Assembly (NCBI RefSeq): GCF_029024105.1
Contig: NZ_CP118963.1
Location: 2,046,001-2,110,000 of the forward strand
DNA length: 64,000 nucleotides
Source: Acinetobacter lwoffii
Lineage (GTDB): Bacteria > Pseudomonadota > Gammaproteobacteria > Pseudomonadales > Moraxellaceae
Reading direction: 5' to 3'
Shown here: piece after piece, positions 26,773 to 35,076 of the stretch
Layout of the letters: every line of letters starts with the position of its first letter
How positions within the stretch are numbered: position 1 is the stretch's first letter
Program-made: the position numbers and the translations under genes
The notes under the pieces: generated by a model
What the model was told of the DNA's origin: nothing
The model's input: the letters and a program-made list of their open reading frames with translations, nothing else
The model's database searches: none

Positions 26773-26873
26773 TTAAGCTGCAATTGCGGTACTTTCCGGT
26801 GCAGCTTGAATTGGATTGATCAAAGCCTCCTGCTCCGCTTTTAATTTCTCGGCAGCTTTTCATACTTCAAAAT
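26773..26873 (-). pseudogene. Decayed copy of the C-terminal end of the 28263-28526 gene
   Basis: Read on the minus strand, the frame ending at TAA 26773 gives AAEKLKAEQEALINPIQAAP followed by ESTAIAA. The intact gene at 28263-28526 ends AAEKLKAEQDANANSTQAAS and then ESSATVP. Just upstream, homology continues but an in-frame TGA replaces the Arg codon. Only about 33 codons remain, with no start, so this is a remnant of a duplication. Confidence 0.8.
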
Positions 26874-27087
26874 TAACCTATCCTCGTCCAATTTAGCGTC
26901 TCATCACAAGCATTCTCAGTTAAACCTGCCTTTCTGCAGGATTAGGGTGATAAAGTTTAAATTATCGCTCTATAATCCTTTCGAAAACAAAATATAAGTC
27001 AGATGACCTGATTGGCCTGTTCCATTTCCGGCCATCATCACCTTGCTTATTTTTGGCGTTGTTTTTTTATTCAGTGATCGTTTATTT

Positions 27088-28077
27088 ATGCAAAATTCTA
27101 TTCGTATTGGTATCGCGGGTTACGGTAATCTTGGCCGCGGTGTTGAATCTGCCATCCAGAAAAATCCTGATATGCAGCTTGTCGGTATTTTTACTCGCCG
27201 CTCACCAAGCAGCGTCTCTCCTTGCTTTGCAGAAACTCAAGTGTATAGCATGGATGCACTATTAAATGAGTTTAGCGATAAAATTGATGTGCTGATTCTT
27301 TGTGGCGGCTCTAAAGATGACTTGCCACAACAGGCGCCTATCTTTGCAAGTAAATTCAATACTGTAGATAGTTTTGATACGCATGCACGTATTCCGGAAT
27401 ACTATGCTGCAGTCGATGCACCCGCCCTTGCTAACAAAAAAACAGCCATGATTTCTATTGGCTGGGATCCTGGCATGTTCTCGATTAACCGTTTATTTGG
27501 TGAAGCGCTATTACCAGATGGCGAAACTTATACTTTTTGGGGTAAAGGCTTAAGTCAAGGCCATTCAGATGCGATCCGCCGTGTACCGGGTGTAAAAGCC
27601 GGTGTGCAATATACTATTCCATCCACTGATGCTATTGAACAAGTCCGCAGTGGCGCACGACCTGAGTTAAGCACCAAAGATAAACATCATCGTGACTGTT
27701 ATGTGGTCTTGGAACAAGGAGCTGATGCAGCAACAGTTGAACAAACCATCGTCAGCATGCCTGATTATTTTGCAGATTATAATACGACTGTGAATTTTAT
27801 CAGTGAGGAAACTTTACTGAAAGATCACGAAGATATGCCACATGGCGGTTTTGTCATTCGTAGTGGTAATACCAGTGATGCACAAAAACAGGTGATTGAG
27901 TTTTCTTTAAAGCTGAATAGCAATCCGGAGTTTACTGCAAGTGTTCTAGTGGCTTATGCCCGTGCCTGCTACCGCCTGAATCAAACTCAGCAATATGGTG
28001 CTAAAACAGCCCTAGATGTAGCACCCGCCCTACTTTCAATTAAATCTCCTGAGCAATTGCGCGAAGAATTGCTTTAA
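27088..28077 (+). CDS. ddh: meso-Diaminopimelate D-dehydrogenase
   Basis: The enzyme makes meso-diaminopimelate directly from tetrahydrodipicolinate, ammonia and NADPH, a short route to lysine and peptidoglycan precursor. The protein has 329 residues from the ATG at 27088; an in-frame start at 27043 adds 15 hydrophobic residues and is less likely. Family features are IRIGIAGYGNLGRGVE, IFTRRSP, VDSFDTHARIPEYY, ISIGWDPGMFSINRLF and GKGLSQGHSDAIRRVPGV. Typical length is about 326. A long-stem terminator follows. Confidence 0.92.
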   Translation: MQNSIRIGIAGYGNLGRGVESAIQKNPDMQLVGIFTRRSPSSVSPCFAETQVYSMDALLNEFSDKIDVLILCGGSKDDLPQQAPIFASKFNTVDSFDTHARIPEYYAAVDAPALANKKTAMISIGWDPGMFSINRLFGEALLPDGETYTFWGKGLSQGHSDAIRRVPGVKAGVQYTIPSTDAIEQVRSGARPELSTKDKHHRDCYVVLEQGADAATVEQTIVSMPDYFADYNTTVNFISEETLLKDHEDMPHGGFVIRSGNTSDAQKQVIEFSLKLNSNPEFTASVLVAYARACYRLNQTQQYGAKTALDVAPALLSIKSPEQLREELL

Positions 28078-28085
28078 GATGATTT

Positions 28086-28127
28086 AAATATAGCCACCGA
28101 TCGTATGATTGATGGCTATATTTTTCT
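28086..28127 (+). terminator. Terminator of ddh
   Basis: An 11-bp perfect stem (AAATATAGCCA, 28086-28096, with TGGCTATATTT, 28113-28123), followed by Ts. Confidence 0.85.
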
Positions 28128-28262
28128 GTTTTAGAGTTCGGATTGCTTAGTTACGAAATATCAAATATCTACAATCAAGTGAAATAGTTTTCGACAAACG
28201 ATGAACTATCTACTACACAGACATTTGCAGTATTAGATAAGTGCAAAGGGATTTTAGATAGA

Positions 28263-28526
28263 TTAAGGTACTGTTGCACTACTTTCAGACGCAGCTTGTG
28301 TTGAATTTGCGTTAGCATCCTGCTCTGCTTTGAGCTTTTCCGCAGCTTCTCGTGCTTCAATACGTGCAATCATATCTGCCTGCTGCTGCTTGTATTTTTC
28401 CTGATTTTTAGCATCACTATTCACTGCAAGAAATGCCATACTAATTAAAAATACCGGAATACAAAGTGCAAGCGTACCGAAGATCAATAACTTTTTGACA
28501 CTGCGGGGCTGTGGCTGTTCGGACAT
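28263..28526 (-). CDS. Small membrane-anchored protein with charged coiled tail
   Basis: The 87-residue protein has a short cytoplasmic start (MSEQPQPRSVKK), one membrane helix (LLIFGTLALCIPVFLISMAFLAV), then a charged helix (YKQQQADMIARIEAREAAEK) and an Ala/Ser/Thr-rich end. This is a bitopic protein with a probable coiled coil outside the inner membrane. No named family is recognised. A decayed copy of its C-terminus lies at 26773-26873, on the other side of ddh. Confidence 0.7.
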   Translation of the reverse strand: MSEQPQPRSVKKLLIFGTLALCIPVFLISMAFLAVNSDAKNQEKYKQQQADMIARIEAREAAEKLKAEQDANANSTQAASESSATVP

Positions 28527-28616
28527 AACAAACCTGCTTTAATTTCGTCATTTAATTACACTGCCCAATATAACAAAATAAAGTCATAGCTCAAGCCTTA
28601 TAGATTAGGCAATAAC

Positions 28617-28644
28617 AAAAGCATCCTTATAGGACGCTTTTTTC
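28617..28644. terminator. Hairpin downstream of ubiA
   Basis: AAAAGC and TCC (28617-28626) pair with GGA and GCTTTT (28632-28641), with one mismatch, flanked by T-runs on both strands. It lies 20 bases past the ubiA stop. Confidence 0.7.
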
Positions 28645-28662
28645 TCAGTCGATAGACAGTCA

Positions 28663-29541
28663 CTACCTCAAAGCCAGTAGTATTCCTGCAAAAATAATCA
28701 GTCCAATCCAGCGGTTATGCCTAAACGCCCAAAAACACCATTGAGGATCCCGATCACGTGTTTTTATCCATTGGTAAATAAAATCAAGAGCAACAACAAT
28801 TAATGCAGCCAGACCAAATGGAAGCAATAAATTTTCTAGCCACAATGCAGCACCTATCAATAAAATACTACTAGCCTGCAAAGCGCTAATGATCTGAATA
28901 TCATGCCGACCAAATAAGATCGCGGTTGATTTCACCCCAATCTTTAAATCGTATTCACGATCTGCGATTGCATATTGCGTATCATAGGCTACAGTCCAAG
29001 CCAGATTGCCAAAATATAAAAGCCAGCAGGTTAAATCCGGCGTTTGCCCAACTGCGGTATAAGCCATCGGAATCGACCAGGAAAATGCTGCTCCCAGAAA
29101 GACTTGAGGCAAATGGGTATAGCGCTTCATAAAAGGATAAATAAACGCTAGAAACAAAGCCCCAAATGACCAGTAAAAAGTTTCGATTGGCAGAAAAAAT
29201 AGCAAGCAGGCACTGGCAGCCACCAAAACCAGAAATACCATCACGGCCTCTTTGGCACTGATAATCCCGGTCGCTAATGGGCGGTTTTTAGTACGCTCCA
29301 CATGTGCATCGACTTTACGGTCAGCAAAATCATTAATGGCACAGCCTGCCGCCCGCATAAAAATCACACCCAAAATCATGGGAATTAAAATTTCAATACG
29401 TGGCATGCCCTGAGCTGCAATCCACAGCGCCCACATGGTAGGCCAAAAAACCAGTTCAGTCCCAATCGGTTTATCAAAACGACAAAGATAATAATAGGCG
29501 CTAAGACGCTCACGCCAGGTGATTGCTTGTGCGGTTGCCAT
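28663..29541 (-). CDS. ubiA: 4-Hydroxybenzoate octaprenyltransferase
   Basis: UbiA attaches the polyprenyl tail to 4-hydroxybenzoate in ubiquinone synthesis. The protein has 292 residues from the ATG at 29541 and is an inner-membrane enzyme with about eight or nine spans. Both prenyl-diphosphate motifs are present: NDFADRKVD and DREYDLKIGVKST. The TTG at 29550 is a less likely start. The ATG lies five bases after the ubiC stop, so the two are co-transcribed in pathway order. Confidence 0.95.
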   Translation of the reverse strand: MATAQAITWRERLSAYYYLCRFDKPIGTELVFWPTMWALWIAAQGMPRIEILIPMILGVIFMRAAGCAINDFADRKVDAHVERTKNRPLATGIISAKEAVMVFLVLVAASACLLFFLPIETFYWSFGALFLAFIYPFMKRYTHLPQVFLGAAFSWSIPMAYTAVGQTPDLTCWLLYFGNLAWTVAYDTQYAIADREYDLKIGVKSTAILFGRHDIQIISALQASSILLIGAALWLENLLLPFGLAALIVVALDFIYQWIKTRDRDPQWCFWAFRHNRWIGLIIFAGILLALR

Positions 29542-29546
29542 AAAAA

Positions 29547-30053
29547 TCAAGCCCGTGAATTTTGTATAAAGTGTTCAAATGCCGGTAAAAATGTTTCTTG
29601 TACGATAAATTTACAGCCGTGCCAAGTATAGCAGCTCTGACGGGTCCAGCCCTCATCTAAAAGTACTACCCGGCGCTGGCACAGTGGATTAGTGCGCTGA
29701 AACAGAAACCAGCCAATCGGTTTGGTGCCAATATGCTGAAAAATTCGGGCTTTTTTTTGCAGGCTTAAAATCGGAAAGATGCTTTTGGCTTTCACCCAAG
29801 GAGACTGTTCCGAGCCGTAGAGATAACTTTCACGCACCCAGGAAGTATGCTGATGTGACATCTGCATCCATTTGGCATTGGCAAAGCTTAAACGCTGAAA
29901 ATGCTCTTGAATTGGCTCGACATGGAATTGTCCTTGCGCCAAATCGGTCAGTTGTTGCGTGAGTGAACCCGATGCATACAGCCACGGTTTTAACTCAACA
30001 GGCAGAGTTGACAGCAACACACGCTGATTTTGATTTCTAGAACGACTATTCAT
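29547..30053 (-). CDS. ubiC: Chorismate pyruvate-lyase
   Basis: UbiC removes pyruvate from chorismate to give 4-hydroxybenzoate, the first committed step of ubiquinone synthesis. The 168-residue protein has the family pattern LYASGSLTQQLTDLAQGQF, then WVRESYLYGSEQSPWVKAKSIFP (with the active-site Arg) and the late Glu in KFIVQETFLPAF. It follows a 91-residue gene with 2 bases between them. Confidence 0.92.
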   Translation of the reverse strand: MNSRSRNQNQRVLLSTLPVELKPWLYASGSLTQQLTDLAQGQFHVEPIQEHFQRLSFANAKWMQMSHQHTSWVRESYLYGSEQSPWVKAKSIFPILSLQKKARIFQHIGTKPIGWFLFQRTNPLCQRRVVLLDEGWTRQSCYTWHGCKFIVQETFLPAFEHFIQNSRA

Positions 30054-30055
30054 TG

Positions 30056-30331
30056 TTAACAGTTATCTGTTTTTGCAATGATTTCATATTTGCCTTGTGG
30101 GGTTTTAATTAAAATAAAACCTTCAGCACTCAAATAAAATGATTCTGGATAAGCATAATTCATCGCCATTTCAGGATTTTTCAGCGCCACAAATTGAGCC
30201 TGCTTATAACCCTCGGGAGTCCGCCGCACTTCAAGATAAGTCACTTCAGAGAAATTCAGTTTGAAACCTTTGTCATGATCTTTTGGATCAATCCATGGAT
30301 AAAAGCTGGTGTGCTTTTTACGTTGTGCCAT
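30056..30331 (-). CDS. Small hypothetical protein upstream of ubiC
   Basis: The 91-residue soluble protein has a basic start MAQRKKHTSFYPWIDPKDHD and many short strands (KLNFSEVTYLEVRR, YESFYLSAEGFILI-like segments). It has no signal peptide and no known domain. Its stop is 2 bases from the ubiC start, so it is the first gene of an orf91-ubiC-ubiA operon. A role linked to ubiquinone is possible from position only. Confidence 0.7.
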   Translation of the reverse strand: MAQRKKHTSFYPWIDPKDHDKGFKLNFSEVTYLEVRRTPEGYKQAQFVALKNPEMAMNYAYPESFYLSAEGFILIKTPQGKYEIIAKTDNC

Positions 30332-30374
30332 TTAAGCCCATCAATCATTTAAAATTATAAATAGATGATACAAA

Positions 30375-30403
30375 AAAACCCGCGACATGCGCGGGTTTTC
30401 TTC
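30375..30403 (-). terminator. Rho-independent terminator of glnA
   Basis: On the minus strand AAAACCCGCG pairs with CGCGGGTTTT around a 5-base loop (30375-30399), followed by further Ts. It lies 20 bases past the glnA stop. Confidence 0.93.
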
Positions 30404-30421
30404 GCTTTAATTCGTGATGAA

Positions 30422-31831
30422 TTACAAGCTGTAGTACATATCAAATTCAACTGGGTGAGTAGTCGTGTTTAGACGACGAACTTCTTCAGTTTTAAGCTCG
30501 ATATAAGCATCAAGCATTTCTTTCGTGAACACGCCACCTTTTAACAGGTAATCATGATCCGCTTGAAGTGCTTCAAGCGCCATATCCAGGCTATGCGCCA
30601 CTGTAGGGATTTTTGCTTCTTCTTCCGGTGGAAGATCGTACAAGTTCTTGTCAGCAGCTTCACCTGGGTGGATCTTGTTTTGAATACCGTCAAGACCAGC
30701 CATCAACAATGCCGCGAAACCTAGGTACGGGTTCATCATTGGATCTGGAAAACGCGCTTCAATACGCTTGCCTTTCGGGCTAGACACGTAAGGAATACGG
30801 ATAGATGCAGAACGGTTACGCGCTGAGTAAGCAAGCATAATCGGTGCTTCGAAATGTGGAACCAAACGCTTATACGAGTTTGTAGAAGGGTTAGTGATCG
30901 CATTCAAAGAACGGGCATGTTTAATTACACCACCGATGAAGTACAACGCCATTTCTGAAAGGCCTGCATATTCATCACCAGCAAACAGGTTTTTGCCGTC
31001 TTTAGAGATCGACATATGCACGTGCATACCAGAACCGTTATCGCCAACCATTGGTTTAGGCATAAAGGTTGCTGTTTTTGCATATTGATGCGCAACGTTC
31101 CAAACCGCATATTTGAACTGTTGAACTTCGTCTGCTTTACGCACCATAGTGTTGAAGCTCACACCAATTTCTAACTGGCAAGAAGCAACTTCGTGGTGAT
31201 GTACTTCTACACGACCTGGACCCATGATGTCTTCGATACGCGCACACATGTCTGCACGCATGTCATGTGAAGAATCTACAGGAGGAACTGGGAAGTAACC
31301 GCCTTTTACGCGTGGACGGTGACCAGAGTTACCGCCTTCGTAGTCTTTGTTAGTTGACCAAGCAGCTTCTTCAGCGATCAATGTATGGCGCGCGCCAGAC
31401 ATGTCGATTTCCCATTTTACTTCGTCAAATACGAAGAATTCTGGTTCTGGACCAAAGAATGCAGTGTCACCGATACCGGTAGATTTCAAATATTCTTCTG
31501 CACGGCGCGCAATCGAACGTGGGTCACGATCATAACCTTGACCAGTTGATGGCTCGATTACGTCACAAGTTACAACAACTGTTGGCTCTGCAAAGAACGG
31601 GTCGATAAAACCTGTTGCCGCATCCGGACGTAAAATCATGTCCGATGCTTCGATGCCTTTCCAACCTGCAATTGAAGAACCGTCAAACATTTTGCCGTCT
31701 TCAAATGTATCTTCATCAATACTGTCTGCTGGGTAAGTGACGTGTTGCTCTTTACCCTTGGTATCAGTAAAGCGAAAATCGACCCATTTTGCGCCACTTT
31801 CTTGTATGAGTTGAAGGACCTTGTTCGCCAT
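30422..31831 (-). CDS. glnA: Glutamine synthetase type I
   Basis: GlnA makes glutamine from glutamate, ammonia and ATP; it forms a cytosolic dodecamer controlled by adenylylation. The protein has 469 residues from the ATG at 31831; an ATG at 31837 adds two residues. Visible features are WVDFRFTDTKGKEQHVTYP, DGSSIAGWKGIEASDM, metal-binding FFGPEPEFFVFDE, GDNGSGMHVHMSISKDGKN, NPSTNSYKRLVPHFEAP, and the adenylylation-site region NLYDLPPEEEAKIP with its Tyr. A sigma-54-like promoter and NtrC-like sites lie upstream. Confidence 0.97.
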   Translation of the reverse strand: MANKVLQLIQESGAKWVDFRFTDTKGKEQHVTYPADSIDEDTFEDGKMFDGSSIAGWKGIEASDMILRPDAATGFIDPFFAEPTVVVTCDVIEPSTGQGYDRDPRSIARRAEEYLKSTGIGDTAFFGPEPEFFVFDEVKWEIDMSGARHTLIAEEAAWSTNKDYEGGNSGHRPRVKGGYFPVPPVDSSHDMRADMCARIEDIMGPGRVEVHHHEVASCQLEIGVSFNTMVRKADEVQQFKYAVWNVAHQYAKTATFMPKPMVGDNGSGMHVHMSISKDGKNLFAGDEYAGLSEMALYFIGGVIKHARSLNAITNPSTNSYKRLVPHFEAPIMLAYSARNRSASIRIPYVSSPKGKRIEARFPDPMMNPYLGFAALLMAGLDGIQNKIHPGEAADKNLYDLPPEEEAKIPTVAHSLDMALEALQADHDYLLKGGVFTKEMLDAYIELKTEEVRRLNTTTHPVEFDMYYSL

Positions 31832-31856
31832 GCTCATTTTGCTCCGATGTTTTTGT

Positions 31857-31873
31857 TGCACCCGTGAAGTGCG
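31857..31873. promoter_or_regulatory. NtrC-like palindrome in the glnA leader
   Basis: TGCACC-CGTGA-AGTGCG matches the NtrC pattern TGCACY-N5-GGTGCA at 10 of 12 half-site positions. It lies between the predicted start of transcription and the glnA ATG, where binding would repress rather than activate (inference). Confidence 0.5.
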
Positions 31874-31896
31874 TGTTAGCAGTTGATAGTTATTAA

Positions 31897-31911
31897 GCAA
31901 TTACCGTACCA
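31897..31911 (-). promoter_or_regulatory. Sigma-54-like promoter of glnA
   Basis: On the minus strand TGGTAC-GGTAA-TTGC differs from the consensus TGGCAC-N5-TTGC at one base and keeps the GG and GC pairs with correct spacing. The predicted start is near 31885, leaving a leader of about 55 bases. Confidence 0.75.
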
Positions 31912-32006
31912 ACTTTTAAAAGTATAGATAAAATATTGAAATCTTTATAAGAAATCATGAAGTGACAAAAATACTTTGCGGCTATTATACTAGCTGCAAA
32001 ACTAAA

Positions 32007-32023
32007 TGCACTATATTCAAGCA
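32007..32023. promoter_or_regulatory. NtrC-like site, promoter-proximal
   Basis: TGCACT-ATATT-CAAGCA has a perfect first half and a partial second half. It is about 100-115 bases upstream of the sigma-54-like promoter, a normal distance for NtrC activation. Confidence 0.5.
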
Positions 32024-32058
32024 TTCTTCATTTATTTTATTTCAGCTTTATTTTTTAG

Positions 32059-32075
32059 CGCACCTAAATAGTGCA
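32059..32075. promoter_or_regulatory. NtrC-like site, promoter-distal
   Basis: On the minus strand TGCACT-ATTTA-GGTGCG matches 11 of 12 half-site positions of the NtrC consensus, and is about 150-165 bases upstream of the promoter. It is the best of the three sites. Confidence 0.7.
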
Positions 32076-32484
32076 TGTATCTATAAAAATGTATAAGAAA
32101 CATAGCTTTTTATAGCAAATATGCTGCTTTTTCTTACTTTTGTTATATTTTTACTTGTTTTTGGCTAAAAATTGAGCTTTTTTTAGTAGATATCAGTAAA
32201 GAAAATTTTGCGATTCATTTGGGATTGTATGCCTATTATGAGGCATTTTCTTCAAATCTACTTTCAATAGAAAAGTTTATATAAAGCTTAATTATTCAAG
32301 TGATGTTTTTTTCATCAAGCATTTTACCTCTCTTTGACCTTAATTTTTTCATTTTTAAGTTTTACTCTAAAAAATAGCCTTTTAAATCTTTCTATGAGTA
32401 AGCCTATTACTTTAGGCCTCTTTCATAAATCAAAAAACAAACAGTCTCTTGCTGATTATTTGTACCGAAGAATTTTAAATATTC

Positions 32485-32895
32485 ATGCATAATCTGCGGA
32501 TGAAATACATCGATTCAAAGAAGCTTTCTGAAACACAGTTTAAGCGATACACAGGCATCTCATGGTCAACCTTTGATTTAATGGTGGAACAACTGAAAAT
32601 GCATGTTCCTGCTAAAGGTAGACCCACCAAATTAAGCATAGAAGATCAAATCCTTCTGTGCTTAAGTTATTGGCGTGAATATCGAACATTGTTCCATGTT
32701 GCAACTAGTTATGGTGTGTCAGAGCCGACTGCTTCAAGAATTGTCCGTCATGTAGAGGACTGCCTGATCAAGTCTAATCTATTTAATTTACCGAAGCATT
32801 TACCTAAGGGCGAAGGCATCGACTGGAACGTGGTGATTGTTGATGCCACAGAAATTCCAATACAAAGACCTAAAAAAACAGAAGAAAAGCTATAG
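32485..32895 (+). CDS. IS5-family transposase, first frame (OrfA)
   Basis: The 136 residues carry the N-terminal helix-turn-helix domain (LCLSYWREYRTLFHVATSYGVSEPTASRI) and the first catalytic Asp in VVIVDATEIPIQRPKK. It then runs out of frame at an A7 run (about 32873-32880) and stops shortly after. The remainder of the DDE domain continues in the +1 frame. This may be programmed frameshifting, as in many IS5 elements of the two-frame type, or an inactivating indel. Confidence 0.85.
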   Translation: MHNLRMKYIDSKKLSETQFKRYTGISWSTFDLMVEQLKMHVPAKGRPTKLSIEDQILLCLSYWREYRTLFHVATSYGVSEPTASRIVRHVEDCLIKSNLFNLPKHLPKGEGIDWNVVIVDATEIPIQRPKKTEEKL

Positions 32896-33313
32896 TGGCA
32901 AAAAGAAGGCACATACTTTCAAAGTACAGGCCATCATTCATTATAGAACTCAACAAATTCTGAGTTTATGCACGAGTCGTGGTGCTGTACATGATTTCGC
33001 ACTCTTCAAACGAAACTTGCATCAGATTCCGGCAGGTGCCTTTATCCTTGCAGATAAAGGCTATCAAGGGATTTACTCAGTGTATCCAAATAGCCTATTG
33101 CCATTAAAAGCAAAAAAGCGCTGTAAATTGAATCCTGAACTAAAAATCTATAATCAAGAAATCAACAAAAGAAGAATTGGGATTGAGCATGTATTTGGCA
33201 GTTTAAAAACCTTCAAAATCCTTGCTGAGCGATATCGTAATCGAGGAAAAAGACTGGGTTTAAGATTCAATTTAATTGCTGGAATCTACAATATGGAACT
33301 GAGTAAAAAATGA
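32837..33313 (+). CDS. IS5-family transposase, second frame (OrfB)
   Basis: From about SYSGKKKAHTFKVQ onward this frame carries the rest of the DDE domain: the second Asp in FILADKGYQGIYS and the Glu in RRIGIEHVFGSLK, ending MELSKK. The nominal ATG at 32837 lies inside the first frame and its first residues are out-of-frame translation, so the real product is probably an OrfA-OrfB fusion. The stop overlaps the right terminal repeat. Confidence 0.82.
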   Translation: MLMPQKFQYKDLKKQKKSYSGKKKAHTFKVQAIIHYRTQQILSLCTSRGAVHDFALFKRNLHQIPAGAFILADKGYQGIYSVYPNSLLPLKAKKRCKLNPELKIYNQEINKRRIGIEHVFGSLKTFKILAERYRNRGKRLGLRFNLIAGIYNMELSKK

Positions 33314-33329
33314 CTTATGAAATAAGTCT

Positions 33330-33747
33330 TTTAAATCATTATAAAATTTTATTTAATTTTCTACAGGTTTTTAAAGCCAATAAATTGAGCGAAATTGTTG
33401 CGCCGAATGGGGCTATTTTTTGCTATGATGAAGAGTGCTTTATTTTCACACAATGAAATCAATGATTTAGTTGTGTCAGGCAAGTGCTTGCAACACGTAT
33501 AAATAAAGTACGATCTGGACCACATTAGCACAGTTAAGTGCATTAATTTCAATAGGTTAAGCTCATGCTTTTAATGATCGAGAATTATCATAATAATTAA
33601 ATACTGTAAAATGTTATTAAATCAAAATCCATATCTCTTTATTATCAAGCCTTTCCAGTTAAATACCATAAAATAGAATTAAATTGTATTAATCACTTTT
33701 GTGAGTAATATAGTGAGTAACAATATTTAATCTCTTGCGTTACTCAC
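33330..33747. other. Spacer between IS element and integrase; expected attL region
   Basis: AT-rich, with no supported gene and no tRNA. The left attachment site of the prophage is expected here, just upstream of the integrase, but it cannot be defined without the right end. GTGAGTAA occurs twice close together (33702-33721), followed by the inverse motif TTACTCAC at 33740-33747. These could be integrase or excisionase arm sites. Confidence 0.4.
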
Positions 33748-34962
33748 ATGCTTAACGATACCAAGCTAAAAAAACTAAAACCAATGGAAAAAGCATACCG
33801 TATTGCTGATCAGGGTGGGCTGTGTATTGAGGTTCGTTCGACCGGGACAAAACTGTGGCGTGTGCGCTATCGTTATGCAGGAAAAGCCTCAATGATCAGT
33901 CTTGGTGAATATCCTATCGTAAGCTTAGCCGAGGCTCGTCAAAAGCAAGATGAAATCAAATCACTGCTTGCCAACAACATTGATCCAGCTGTGCATCGCC
34001 AACAAGAAAAGGCTGCCCTGCTTTGTGATGAAAACAGTTTTGAGGCAATCGCAAAGGAATATGCTGCGGATCGCCTAAAGGATAAATCACAAACTTATAT
34101 CGACGCTTTTCATCGGGCAATGGAAAAGGATATCTACAAAGTCATCGGACATAAAAATATTAAAGATGTGACCTCTGCTGACGTTTTGAAGATCATGCAA
34201 AATACAGTAAAGCGCGTTAAGGGTCAGGATAACCGTGGCACTGGCGAAGTAACAGCAATTGAAAACAGAAAGAAGATTGGCTCTGTGATGAGGTATGCCA
34301 TTGCGACACTAAGAGCTGAGAACGATCCGACATATGCGGTACGCGAAGTTATTGCACGACCTGATGTTGAGCATGCAAGACCATTAAGTTTAACTGAACG
34401 AAAGGTATTTAGAGCGCGAATCGATAGTTATGGCGGTGCTGAATCAACTGTTAATTCTATTTTATTTTTGTTCTATACCATGCTTCGCACAATTGAAGTG
34501 CGCCGACTTCAATGGTCATTTATTGATTTTGAGGAAAGGACTATTACTTTTGAAAAGCAGACGCGAGAACAGCTAAAAAAAGGTATGCGTCTAACCAAGA
34601 AAAATAGAACGCATGTGGTTCCAATGTCTGAGCAGGTTTATCAACTTCTGATTAAGCAAAAGAAACTTACTGGCCGCAAGAAGTATGTTTTTGAGGGGGT
34701 CTATAATGGCGGCATGATGCCGGCGACTACAATTAATAGAGCGCTACAGTACATCATGCAGAATGTCACAGCTCATGATTTTAGAGCCACAGCATCCACC
34801 CTGCTTAATGAGCTTGGTTATGATGAAAAGTGGATCGAAACCCAACTAGCCCATGCTGATGAAAATAAAACCCGTGCGTCGTATAACCATGCTAAATACT
34901 TATCAGATCGTAGAAAAATGATGCAGGACTGGGCTGATATTGTGGATGGATGGAGGGAGTAA
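33748..34962 (+). CDS. Prophage tyrosine integrase (P4-like, DUF4102 N-terminus)
   Basis: The 404-residue recombinase has an N-terminal DUF4102 arm-binding domain (KLKKLKPMEKAYRIADQGGLCIEVRSTGTKLWRVRYRY region), a central SAM-like core-binding domain, and a C-terminal catalytic domain. The catalytic residues are Arg in YTMLRTIEVRRLQW, His and Arg in HDFRATASTLLNELG, the second His in IETQLAHADENK, and Tyr in RASYNHAKYL. Such integrases usually target tRNA, tmRNA or similar gene ends. It is transcribed rightward, towards the convergent phage late genes. Confidence 0.93.
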   Translation: MLNDTKLKKLKPMEKAYRIADQGGLCIEVRSTGTKLWRVRYRYAGKASMISLGEYPIVSLAEARQKQDEIKSLLANNIDPAVHRQQEKAALLCDENSFEAIAKEYAADRLKDKSQTYIDAFHRAMEKDIYKVIGHKNIKDVTSADVLKIMQNTVKRVKGQDNRGTGEVTAIENRKKIGSVMRYAIATLRAENDPTYAVREVIARPDVEHARPLSLTERKVFRARIDSYGGAESTVNSILFLFYTMLRTIEVRRLQWSFIDFEERTITFEKQTREQLKKGMRLTKKNRTHVVPMSEQVYQLLIKQKKLTGRKKYVFEGVYNGGMMPATTINRALQYIMQNVTAHDFRATASTLLNELGYDEKWIETQLAHADENKTRASYNHAKYLSDRRKMMQDWADIVDGWRE

Positions 34963-35076
34963 ATTGAAGTTAAGGTTTTTATATCAAAATTCCGACTAAG
35001 TTAAAGTCGATACCCTTAACTGTGAGCTTTATATTTATAGAAGAATTTAGAAATTTTTTAATAATGAGGAAATATA

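Larger units (their letters stand above)
32414..33329 (+). mobile_element. IS5-family insertion sequence, 916 bp
   Basis: Imperfect 19-bp terminal inverted repeats are visible: AGGCCTCTTTCATAAATCA at 32414-32432 and, inverted, AGACTTATTTCATAAGTCA at 33311-33329 (15 of 19 match). Between them lies a transposase in two overlapping frames. A target duplication cannot be proven because the flanks are runs of T (possibly TTT). The element sits between the glnA control region and the prophage integrase. Confidence 0.85.

Noticed and set aside
32837..32872. Independent start of the second transposase frame at ATG 32837
   Set aside because: The first dozen residues are out-of-frame translation of the first frame's conserved segment; a fused product is more likely.
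33361..33552. 63-residue minus-strand frame and a 24-residue plus-strand frame (33428-33502)
   Set aside because: Neither has a ribosome site or known pattern; the stretch looks non-coding and is the expected attachment region.
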